A stretch of 64,000 bases of DNA from Marthasterias glacialis (Eukaryota > Echinodermata > Asteroidea > Forcipulatida > Asteriidae). The notes beneath the pieces are model-generated. The model made no database searches, was not told the DNA's origin, and saw nothing but the letters and a program-made list of their open reading frames with translations. The translations under genes and the position numbers were made by a program. Positions 32,314 through 42,224 of this stretch are shown one piece after another (position 1 is the first letter of the stretch; the number at the start of each line of letters is the position of its first letter). Location of the stretch: contig OU452229.1 of assembly GCA_911728455.2 (NCBI GenBank), positions 4,891,574-4,955,573 on the forward strand. Direction: 5' to 3'.

Positions 32314-34431
32314 GTCAATGTATACAAGAACTTGTCATGTCGGGTCAGCTGGAAGGATGTTTTTTAATGTTTAACTGTTCACAAAAATTGCCTCTACATG
32401 TTCACACAAATATGTTGAATGGGAGTGATCTACAAGTGTGGTAGTGTTTTTCATTTGGTAGTTTTGGTTTTCATCTGTCGCCGTTGAGAGAACGATGTTC
32501 CAGCTAACCTCCAATTTCGTTTTTCTTTTGCAGTTTTAAGGGGGGGGGGTAGGAATATGGTTCTGAAATGATAATTAAATGTTGTAGTTTCATGTAGGGG
32601 CCAAGGAAATTGCAATGTTAAGAATGAATTGATATTATATGTATCTTCATGTGACAACTTATGTACAAATTTTGCATGAAATGAATTCAGTATTGCTGTG
32701 TGTGTAACTAATCATTGTAATGTAATCAGACACGGTTACAAAACATGTACAAAGTGAAATGTCTACTTTTCATTTCGCTGTTCGTCTTGTACGTTTTGGT
32801 TATTCATCCCTTGTAGCATTACAGACAGTCTGCAGATGGGCAGCTGTATCACGCACTGAATATGAGATGTCTAGTTTGGACTGAGCAACCTTTCCAACAT
32901 TTGTCGTTGTACATTGCTCTAACCACAGAGCCAGGTCCTTCCTCTGTGCATTAACGCATGAAGGAAACAAAAATTGTGCCATATCCTGTTGGTAAGTTAT
33001 TGCTTCATATGCGTGCATATCGGCTACATGCCTCAAGTTTTTCACTATTTCTGGCTCCAAGGCTGGAATACATTTGTGTGTAATTTTACCCAAAATCACA
33101 AATTCAATCGTTCATAAGCATTTCTTATGACAGAAACGTTTAATTCTGAGAAGACCTTAGTCTTTGGAGAACATATTTCAAAGCCAAGTCCAATCAATAA
33201 ACTCTTCTTGCGTAAATTATCAAAAAAACTAGCTCACTGCAACTCCTATAGGCTTCTGGTAATCAGTGGAGCCAGTTTGTGTGAAGTGGGCGTGGCTTAC
33301 AGTGGAATAGCGTAACACGTACGAACAGGATAGCGCTCAAACTCGCGCAAAAACTTGCAGAGTCTCCAGCGAGAATTCTTGCTGAGAACGTTAAGCATCA
33401 GAGCCATGAAATTGTAGCCTCAACAACCTTCATTGCCCATAAGCATTTCAGTTGTTTGGTTGTCTTCTATGGTTGATTAAATAAATTAATACAGACTTCA
33501 AACAGCTTGTCTGTAAAACTTTCCCTTTAATAAAATAAGTAAGGTAGCAAAACAAAATCAAATATTGTGCATTTAATTATTTTCAATGTGTTGCAAATAA
33601 CAGCAGCTGTACCCAACTTAATAATTAGAGAATTTTTTGTATTTAAAAGAAAAACAATTCTTTCGTTATGGATATTATTTAATATGTAACTGAATATCCC
33701 ACAGTAAGTATGAATAATACATGCACATTATATAATATTTATGTACACAAATATGTAAGGGTGTATGATGTATGTAACAGTATCTAGAATGAATTCCAAT
33801 GTTGCCATTTTTCAGTTTGGTAAATAGGAAGTTGTTGGCTTTGTTTTTATGATAACCCCCCCCCCCCCCCCCGCAAAGTTGTGGAATGAAAATGGAGTTA
33901 TCTTTGGTAGTAATGATGAAAAACCAGCAATCTTCCTCACTTAGCCTATTACTTTGTAGAGGGGCGGTACCTCAGTTTGTATATTGGCAGTTGCATCCAT
34001 TCCCATAGACCTCTTGCATATGACATCGTAACACGAGTTATATAAAATAAGAACTAGAGGGAGTACTGGCTATGTCACGCATGGAACTCCGCTGACCCAC
34101 CAAGGGCAAAATTCCTTATGGGCGGTGGCGTAACCAGGGGGTGGGGCAGGGGGCATGGGGCAGTAGTCCCCCCCCCTTGAACCCCCTCCCGCCCCCAAAT
34201 GAGATTGATAAATGCACAAATGATTGGTTTGATAATTAATGCATTAAATAGTCCCCACCCCTGAAAAAAATTGAATGTCCACTTAGAAAATGTTTGCTGT
34301 GTGAACTGATGAGTGACCAGTGTAATATGATTGGTCAGTGCCATTTTCTCAGTGGTAAAAAAATGCTTCTTGTAGTTCTTGTATAGATTTCTCCAAAAGA
34401 GATTCTCTGTGCATCGCAAGCTCAAACAGTG

Positions 34432-34512
34432 CCCTCACGGAGATCAAACAGCGCCCTCACTGAGATCAAAGGAAGCCCAATCACTGAGATCAAAGGAAGC
34501 CCAATCACTGGC
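34432..34512. repeat. Short tandem repeat, about 26-bp unit
   Basis: Successive units vary around CACTGAGATCAAAGGAAGCC, about three copies. A similar phrase, GCCCTCACTGAGGTCAAA, occurs alone at about 4092 in SECISBP2L intron 1. Confidence 0.75.
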
Positions 34513-36042
34513 TGGGAGTTGTTCTTGGTGTGTAGCATGTGTCCAGTGTTTGACCTCGGCGATAGCGGCCAATGCCAAAGGGGTCCAACCTCTGGTTTGG
34601 AAGATGCATATCCTCCCAAGTCATTGTGAAAATTTCAGTGTAAATGATGCGCATATTCTGAAATCAGTTTTGGAAAATTACTGGATACCATATTCACATC
34701 AATTACATTCAATCAACATGAAAGTGAACATTTGAACATGCAGAATTTCTTTTACCAGTATTGCATTTATTTCAAAAATGTTGTAAGCAGAGTTACATGA
34801 AGCATGCTCAGTGCAGTTTTGGAGAGTTCCTTTAATTTGGATAAATTCAACCAAATTTTTATTTAATTTTTTTTTTTTTTGCTATTGTAAAATATGATTT
34901 TCTATACCATTGTTGACATTTTGGAATTACAACTTCCCGTCTGTACTCGCAGGGTATTTGTCATACATACTACCTCAATCGGGGTATAGTGCTACCCCGA
35001 TTGCATCTCTTTCCCCCCCCTTCTAATGATTCCCGATTGGGAGAACTCTGACGAAAAAGTTGCTTTGTTATCCACAAGGAGGTATAGTAATGCACAAACC
35101 AAAATTTATCCCAACACATTAGAAATGTGCTTTTGTGTTACCAAATTCATTAGAAAAGGGACAAGGTTTCAAACACAAAATGGACTTTATTTAATTGTGT
35201 ATTTTTGTTGTTGTAATGCATGAAAAAAAACTCAAGCATGTTAATGTATTCAATTCCCTCTCAATCCAATCTTGATGTAAAATAATCTTATTGCAGGATG
35301 AAGTCATTTAATGAGTCAACTTTATTTCTTCTTTTTTGAATAAAAGTTGGAGTAATTTACCTATTTGATATGAGTTTGTCTAATACGTGTCTTTCATTCC
35401 TGTTCAGAGCTATGGAGGACAAAAAAAGTGTGAAGGCTGGTTGCACACCCATGTTCCGACACCCCTTTGTTCTGAAAAGTTTTCCCCCTTTTCTACTTCT
35501 TGCTTTGCCCGAAATTTCCCCACTGTTTTGCCCCAATTGGAGGGGAAACTGTCCCCCTTTCCCCAGTCTCGTACACCTATGGATAAAACCCCAGCCCGCG
35601 CGAAAACCCTGCCTTAACTACATATTGAATCTTACAGTTACACTTGTGCGAGGGTAAAACCATGGATGCCCATGGCAAAAACCATAAAGGAACAAAGCCC
35701 TACGTAATTCTTTTTACTACACTAGTACTAGTAGTACTATGAACTTTAATTGTTAGTTTTCAGAAACTGAACAAAAAAAAAATTGTGGCCTGAAAAAGCT
35801 TGTTACAAAAAGCACTAAAAGTTCAATGCAGCATTTGAAGACGTTTTGTACTTGTAGTGTGTAAATAGTAATTAGTATACTTAATAGGAGACGTGCCTGA
35901 ACTCACGTTGCAGAGCTGAAAGACTAATGAAAGCCTCCAAATGGCTGATGTTGACAAGTTATGCAAACGACTGCACGAGGGCGCACTTTAAAAACAAGCA
36001 TGAAAAGATAGGCAGGGTAGAGGTTATCCACGGGTTGATGGT

Positions 36043-36202
36043 TGCTCGTGCATAAGGATCCGAAGTAATAGTCATGAACGTAGTGATAAGTAGACTCGCT
36101 ACGCTGCTTTGAGCTTATTCTCCTTCTTTGTCGTTTTTCTAGTATGTACGTAATACAAAACGAAGCAATATAGACACCACAGGTCGATTTGTAAAGCTGT
36201 CC
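36043..36202 (+). repeat. DIRS-like element, left inverted terminal repeat
   Basis: It pairs with 41419-41580 in inverse orientation with a few substitutions and short indels, including the block TTTTTCTAGTATGTACGTA and GGTCGATTTGTAAAGCTGTC. Confidence 0.9.
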
Positions 36203-36998
36203 ATTTAATTGAGTAAGGAAATTAAAAACTATTGTTCATTACACAAAGGCTTCTTGTTGATTATTCCAAATTTCTCCAACGCTCTTTTTTAGAACGTGAT
36301 TTTTTTCCAGAATTTTCAAACGCTCCCTTATGTTTATTTCTCATTAATATGAAAATAAAACACAATGACGAACTAGCTAGAGTCTCTCGATAAGTGTGTA
36401 ATATACGGCCGTGCTACACGTATTTATTTACCTGAACGTCAACGTGAGTGTGAGAATTTTTTTTTTCGCTGGCGTCGCGTAAAAAAATACGCTTACGTAT
36501 CAAACGTATATTTTCACGTCAACATATGCCCCTGCAGTCGACCATACGCGAGCTGGACTTTTCGCGTTTCACGTTTTTCCTCACGTATTGTGCAGCTAAA
36601 CCTCCCTATTATTTGCTGGATCGTATATACTGCATGCGTGTGTAATGCCGTGTGTACACTGCACCTAAAAATCCACGCCACTGGTCGATTTTGTTAACGG
36701 CATTCTCAACACTTGATATTTAAAGTTTACTAATCAAAGACTATCATTCAATTCACAAACAATTAATGTAAATGTATTACTGGTAATTTTTTTACAGAGT
36801 TTTCAAATGCTCCCTTATATTTATTTCCTATTTTTGAATATGTAATACCGTGAGTTACTTTGCTTTTAGAGTCTGCGTGTAACTGCCGTGCGTACACAGC
36901 ACGTAAAAATCCACACTACGGGTCGATTTTGTTAACGGCTTTCTCATCAGCGCAGCTTTCAAAGAACAATAGGTCTGCCACTACCCATCATGCTTTTG

Positions 36999-37500
36999 TA
37001 ACGGAAGCAATTTCAGATCTATTAAATCTTGACTCGGACGAAATATGTTCCTCTCCTCCACATAAAATTGTCAACCCTCTCACAGTTTCTGTACAACAGA
37101 ATGGGGAAAAAACGTCTGATTCTAGACTTGAGGCTGGCGAACAGATGCATTCGAAAACAATCAGTAAAGTATACGAGGACTTGCGTACTGCCCAAAATTT
37201 CCTGAGAATAGGGAGGTTTCATGTTTACATTTGACCTTAAATCGGGTTATCATCATGTGGATATGCACCCAAATCACAGAAAATTCTTGGGTTTTGCCTG
37301 GCAATTTGGAGGAAAGACAACATATTCAGATTTAAGTGCCTCCCATTTGGCCTAAGCTCTGCTCCATTCATATTCACAAAAGTAGTTAGACCTTTGGTGA
37401 TAAAATGGAGGAGCGAATGAAAGGCTATCATAGTGCATCGATGATGGCTTAGGATATGGTAGGAGTTATTCCGAAGCGAAAATATACAATCTTGAGGCAT
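36999..37500 (+). pseudogene. DIRS-type reverse transcriptase fragment
   Basis: NPLTVSVQQNGEK and YEDLRTAQNFLR read in one frame, then after a frame change FDLKSGYHHVDMHPNHRKF and a degenerate catalytic motif (CIDDGLG, expected YLDDGLG). This succession is typical of DIRS1-like polymerases. Stops and at least two frame changes show it is dead. Confidence 0.85.
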
Positions 37501-37517
37501 CGGAGTTTGTATACCGA

Positions 37518-38690
37518 ATGAACAAAGTCAACATAGGAGCCAGCCAAAACACTAGAGTGGCAGGATATGAGGTAGATCTAAACATGGGGTCATTCAAGGT
37601 ACTTGAACGAAGAATCATTTATATTTACCGAGGCATCTTAGGAATCCTTCAAAGCAAAAGTGAAGGCTGTTCAAAAGTAAAGGCAAGAGCATTGGCCAGT
37701 GTCGCGGGCAAGATAGTTTCTACAAGCCTCGCAGTGGGAAACATAACAAAGTTCATGAATAAAGCCTTACATGTTTGTATAAAATCCAGAATTGGGGTTC
37801 CTCCGTTTCATGTGTCGAGTCAGGCTATGGGTGAACTAAAATTCTGGCTGAAAAATATTCGAATAGGCCTATTGAACAACCAAACAATAGAACCGAAACA
37901 TTCAGCCGCAAGAATAGTATATTCAGACCCAAGCAGGATAAGGTGGTTATGTTGTGGATGTTAGATGAATGTGCTCATGGACAATGGGACCACATTGATA
38001 ACAAATTTAGGAGCTTAACATGGAGAGAACTTAAGGCCGTAGAAATGATGTTATCATTTGTAATGAAGTTGGCAAAGCACAGGGTGAAATGGTTCACAGT
38101 CAACCAAGCAGTAGCCAAGATAATTACTAACGGTGGTAGTATATGAAGGAAGATCTCCAAAATACCACCATAGATATTTTCAGCTTTTGCGTGAGACAAA
38201 ACATTTCTCTAGAAATAGAGTGGATACCAATAACAATGAATGAAGGGCAGGCAATACCAGTAAGATCGTTGACTTTGATGATTGGTCCGTTTCAGATACT
38301 TTGTTCAATCAAATCGAAGAGTTGTGGGCACCACACACATCGACAGATTCGCCTCGTATTATAATACCAAACTTCCCCGATTCAACTCAAGATTTGGGAA
38401 CCCTGGGTGTGAAACCATAGATGCATTTACAGTGGACTGTTCAAACGAAAATAATTGCATAGTGCCCCCAATCCACCTTATGCCAGGAGTAATTTTTCAT
38501 ATGAAACGTACACAATCATGCTTCTGTATCTATTATTTGTCCACGGTGGTACTCGGCCCCTTTTGGCTCATTCTGTTTCCCGATGGAAGAACTCCTATAG
38601 ATGGAGTTAAAGAGATTCATGAATTCCCGTATATTTCCTGGTATGTTTGCAAGAGGCAGGAGAGATACCGAACAGTTCGTTAGCCAGATT
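37518..38690 (+). pseudogene. DIRS-type RNase H and following region, broken
   Basis: The segment 37518-37964 keeps a frame with ASVAGKIVSTSLAVGNITKF, resembling the linker after the reverse transcriptase in DIRS elements. 38290-38640 encodes DRFASYYNTKLPRFNSRFGN and GCETIDAFTVDCSNENN, the conserved aspartate-rich RNase H end and its successor. Several frame breaks lie between. Confidence 0.75.
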
Positions 38691-38858
38691 GCCAGAAGTG
38701 CTATACTAGCAATCAGATTGCAGTTTTAATGTGCCAATGAAGCAAAAGCTTCAGTTCAACTAAAAGGTTGAAAAGAGACATTTCCTTCAGTAGGAAAGAG
38801 AGAAAACGAGTTTATAGTTTTCTGGAATCAAGTATACACGGAGTATTGATGGTTCTTA

Positions 38859-39035
38859 TTGACCCATTTCACCTGACGTCATCATCACAATAATCTTGGT
38901 TGCGGCATTTTGGTTGGCAATGTCACTGAGTTAGTCAGTGAAGAGCGCATTTTAGGAGACGCGGCGTTTTATTGACCACCAAAATGGCGAGCGTGGCATA
39001 GTCGGCGCGCATGTGACGTGCGTGCAAGGGGTCAA
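38859..39035. mobile_element. MITE-5 nested in the DIRS element (TA target)
   Basis: The ends TTGACCCATTTCACCTGACG and the complement of ACGTGCGTGCAAGGGGTCAA are imperfect inverted repeats, with inner GGCATTTTGGTTGG / CCACCAAAATGGC. TA lies on each side (38857-38858, 39036-39037), a Tc1/mariner-type duplication. Confidence 0.8.
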
Positions 39036-39279
39036 TAGTTACTTAGATCTCTTCCTTCCTCCATGCTTAGATAGTAGTTACTTTAGAATTACTAAAGATA
39101 TTGTATTAAAAATTACAGATTATCTTCCAGAGTGGAATATGCATGGTCTGACAAAAGGCACGAGGCAGAGCAACACACAGAACTGGAAAAGCTATCAACT
39201 AGAAGTTATATAATGACTTCAAGGCCAGATTCCACAAAAAATCTATATGGATACGCGTTTAGCAAAATGGTGCACATGC

Positions 39280-40030
39280 GCTGAAACATTATGGTTTATC
39301 GAAGTTACCAGCAGAACCCTATGTATCATTGTATCTTATTCACGTGCCCACACAGCCAAAACGTCTTCACCCATAGACATGCGCAGCAATCACTTGGGCG
39401 CATAAAATGGCAGGTTGCTCTGACCCATGTTCTTCATCAGTTCAACAAGCGGTTGAAGGTGTCAAACGGAAAAAAGAACCAATCCCTGCAGATATTCTTG
39501 TAAAGATGTATATGAATACTACTGTGCAGATCTATCAACGGATACTTTCACACACCAAGAGGGGTCATCTAGCATTTTGTCCGTAACCAGTATCCCGTCA
39601 AGCAAAACGGACATCTATAGAGATGGCCATCTATAGCAAGGCTTTCTTCAAAAGCCTGCCCCGTAAAATTACTAGAAAAATATATAGAATTAGCACAGTT
39701 ACCTAGCGAAGAGTCATAGTCGTATTTAGGAACTTAACCGCCACAGAGCAAGGTTATAAGTTAAGAAAAGTTTAACAAACCAATGTGCTATACCACAGTG
39801 CGAGAAAATATAATGGCAGCTCTCAAGCTAATTGTTGGTGACATCTCGAAATACTGTGTACACAGCCTTAGAGCAGGGTGTGCCACAGAGGCGGCTAAAG
39901 CCGGAGTTACACTAACAGACAGACTATTTAAAAGGCATGGAAGATGGAAATCAGAGTCAGCCGCAAAGATGGCTACGTCAAAGAAGATTTTTCTAAACTC
40001 CTTTCAGTGTTCCGATCTTTGGGATTGTAG
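39280..40030 (+). pseudogene. DIRS-type tyrosine recombinase, frameshifted
   Basis: The N-terminal part (about 39300-39500) is visible in shifting frames. 39783-39960 encodes VHSLRAGCATEAAKAGV and RLFKRHGRWKSES, which contain the H-x-x-R and H-G-R-W boxes of the recombinase. The segment that would carry the nucleophilic Tyr follows in another reading frame, near 39968-40030, so a small deletion has separated it from the rest. A stop in that frame ends at 40030. Confidence 0.85.
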
Positions 40031-40259
40031 ATTACCTGACTTTAAACTTCAAATTGTGCATATTGGCGCAAAACAAGACCAACACGATGCAAATTACCGT
40101 TTGATGCGTTTAATTACTCTATTAAAAGCAGTAAGTGGAGAAATGATAATAATGCATGTGCGGTTGAACGCCCCCAGTGAATTAGCATAGCCTATAATTG
40201 GTTTCTTCATGTTACGTCATCAAGAAAGTGTGTTTAGGATGTGGTGTGGGCTCACTTCA

Positions 40260-40340
40260 CGTTGGTTCGCACCACAGACAAGACGTTCAAAAATAAGTAA
40301 ATAAATAAATAATAAATAATAATAATAATAAACCATTACA
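40260..40340. repeat. AATA/ATT microsatellite in the DIRS 3' region
   Basis: (AATA)n passes into (AAT)n. It lies in the non-coding 3' part of the DIRS element, between two direct copies of a segment containing ATGCAAATTACCGTTTG (about 40088 and 40656). Confidence 0.85.
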
Positions 40341-41418
40341 AACAATAAAAATTTAGGACACAAATAATTCAGTCCAGGTTGGCATGAGACAGCAAATTAG
40401 GGCCAAACCACGTTCTCAATATCCCAAGGGTTTTTATAGTTTTCGTGGCCGGCTACTATCATGACTGGATTTGAAGGTTGTAGCATTATAATAATTATTG
40501 TGCTAGGCATTATTTTACGTTCAAAAACGAACAGTGCATTTTAATGGGGAAACATTAAATTGTTATAAGAAGTAGTATATATAACTTTGCTAAGTTAGGA
40601 GTAAAGTTAAAGAGGATTGACATAATAAATCATATTGGTGCGAAGACCAACCCAATGCAAATTACCGTTTGGTGCGTTTAATTATTCAGAATAAAAGCAG
40701 TCAGGGGCGACTCTAGGGTTTAGTGGAGAAATGCCATGACTCGACAGAATCACACAAAAAACGGCTTTTGGTAATAATAACACAGTTACTGGGCCATTTT
40801 AGTAAAGTTGTATGTTGTGATATTGATTTTTATCAAATTTACTGTTTCATAAACTATATTCTGAAGAGATTTATTCTGAGTTTTGCACGACCGGCGTCGG
40901 ATGACTATGTAGCCACCCGCCTGTTATTTTGTTTGTAATGTAGGCCTAAATCACTGTAAAACGGGGGTAAAGAACGTTGAAAAATTGAGCATTTATACCT
41001 AGCCTTGGAAATTTCAAATTAGGCAAAGGAATCACACAGTTTTGGAAAGCAATTTCTTTGGATGATTTCAGCTTCAAAACTTTGAAATTTTTGTGTTGAA
41101 AAGTGTGTGATCGCGGTCTGGACTAAATTAACGTTCCGTCGTGCACTGGTATCACATCATGCACATTTATATGTTACTTGTACAATTTCCAAGACTTGCT
41201 GGAACTGCCCTTACTGGCTTTATTCAGCCACTCGAAGATCTCTGGTACAAACTCTGGAATATTTTTCACAGATTTCGAGAAAGAAAAGCCTCGATCGAAC
41301 CTAACCATGAAATGCAACAATCATCGTGTACCGTACCGCACTTTCCTACGGAGGACGTCGTGTGTGTTTACCAACAGTAGGTCACGCGTGACGCGGGTTG
41401 CGCAATCGGTCTATTCGG

Positions 41419-41580
41419 GACAGCTTTACAAATCGACCCGTGGTGTGTATTGCTTCGTTTTGTATACGTACATACTAGAAAAACGAAAAAAGGAAGAATA
41501 AGCTCAAAGCAGCGCAGCGAGTCTACTTATCACTACGTACATGACTATAAATTATACTTCGGATCCTTATGCACGAGCAC
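41419..41580 (-). repeat. DIRS-like element, right inverted terminal repeat
   Basis: Complement of 36043-36202. It marks the right end of the element, about 620 bp before the proposed FECH start codon. Confidence 0.9.
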
Positions 41581-42196
41581 CCATTGGCGTTGACCCCGTC
41601 ACGTGGCGTTTGGAAAATAGCCTCTAAAAGGCACAGCATCGGTTGTACATTGCACATAATTAAGAATGACATAACAGTTTGTTGCACAACAGGTTCGGAA
41701 ACGTGTGTTTTATTTCGAAGCCTAGGGAGCTTTCACGTGACGTCACCCGAGATCTTGTTCTAAATGTTGAACGCTTGAAATCATTCAGCAGCAGACGACG
41801 CGCCAGCCGTTGAATTTGTATTCTGTGTACACATAGGGGAACCCAACATGGCCGCGAAATGACCTTTTCCCGGGGTCACGCATCTTTCTATTAATAATAT
41901 ACGTATGTACAATAGAGCCAGCCTAGCCGGCCCAGCCAGGACACCACACACAGGTCGCCAGACGAGTGTATGTCATGTATACAATGACATAACAGTTTCA
42001 CAACACATTCGGAAGCTACCGTGCCGGTACTACTAACTGCGCTAGTCTACTCTAGGCCTATACACCGTGTGTGCTAATTGCTGATCGTTTATGGAAGACA
42101 ACTGCTGGCCCAATATTGTTCTTTGTTTGAAGGCAAGCCAAACCTCACTAGTTATCTGAGGACTGAACGAAGCCAACGTAGCAAAGTAGCCGAAAC
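41581..42196 (+). promoter_or_regulatory. Candidate FECH promoter and 5' UTR
   Basis: This lies between the DIRS element and the proposed FECH ATG and is CpG-richer than its surroundings. It contains CACGTG E-boxes at 41600-41605 and 41734-41739; the second overlaps a perfect CRE palindrome TGACGTCA (41738-41745). No TATA box is evident. The transcription start is unknown. The CRE-like sequence could also be a repeat relic, since a similar phrase occurs in MITE-5. Confidence 0.35.
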
Positions 42197-42224
42197 ATGT
42201 CTGTTTTCAGAAGGTTGTTCGGTG
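42197..42224 (+). CDS. FECH: FECH exon 1 (proposed), start of mitochondrial presequence
   Basis: ATG with A at -3 encodes MSVFRRLFG plus one base and ends GGTG|GTAAGT, a near-perfect donor, in phase 1. The next FECH exon needs exactly a phase-1 partner, and the join gives [18 protein letters not shown] after it, an Arg-rich presequence. The distance (13.3 kb) and lack of transcript data keep this an inference. A CHMP4-like start was considered and set aside. Confidence 0.6.

Larger units (their letters stand above)
31261..36042. other. Intergenic DNA between SECISBP2L and the DIRS element
   Basis: The stretch contains a MITE-4 relative (31492-31622), a MITE-3 copy (32054-32313), a C run at about 33848-33862 and a short tandem repeat (34432-34512). 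The - strand frame 32800-33099 (99 codons) and the frames near 34379-34735 and 35370-35657 are not recognised and lack supporting signals. I see no gene. Confidence 0.6.
36043..41580 (+). mobile_element. DIRS-like tyrosine-recombinase retrotransposon, degraded
   Basis: Inverted terminal repeats of about 160 bp (36043-36202 and 41419-41580) bound the element; for example TCGTGCATAAGGATCCGAAG on the left has its complement at the right end, and AGTGATAAGTAGACTCGCT is likewise mirrored. Between them lie, in order, reverse transcriptase, RNase H-like and tyrosine recombinase sequences characteristic of the DIRS class. The coding part is broken by several frameshifts and stops and carries a nested MITE (38859-39035), so it cannot be autonomous. 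No typical target duplication is seen, as expected for tyrosine-recombinase elements. Confidence 0.85.

Noticed and set aside
32800-33099. 99-codon frame on the - strand
   Set aside because: Looks compositionally like protein but matches nothing known to me and has no clear splice sites; could be checked with a protein search.
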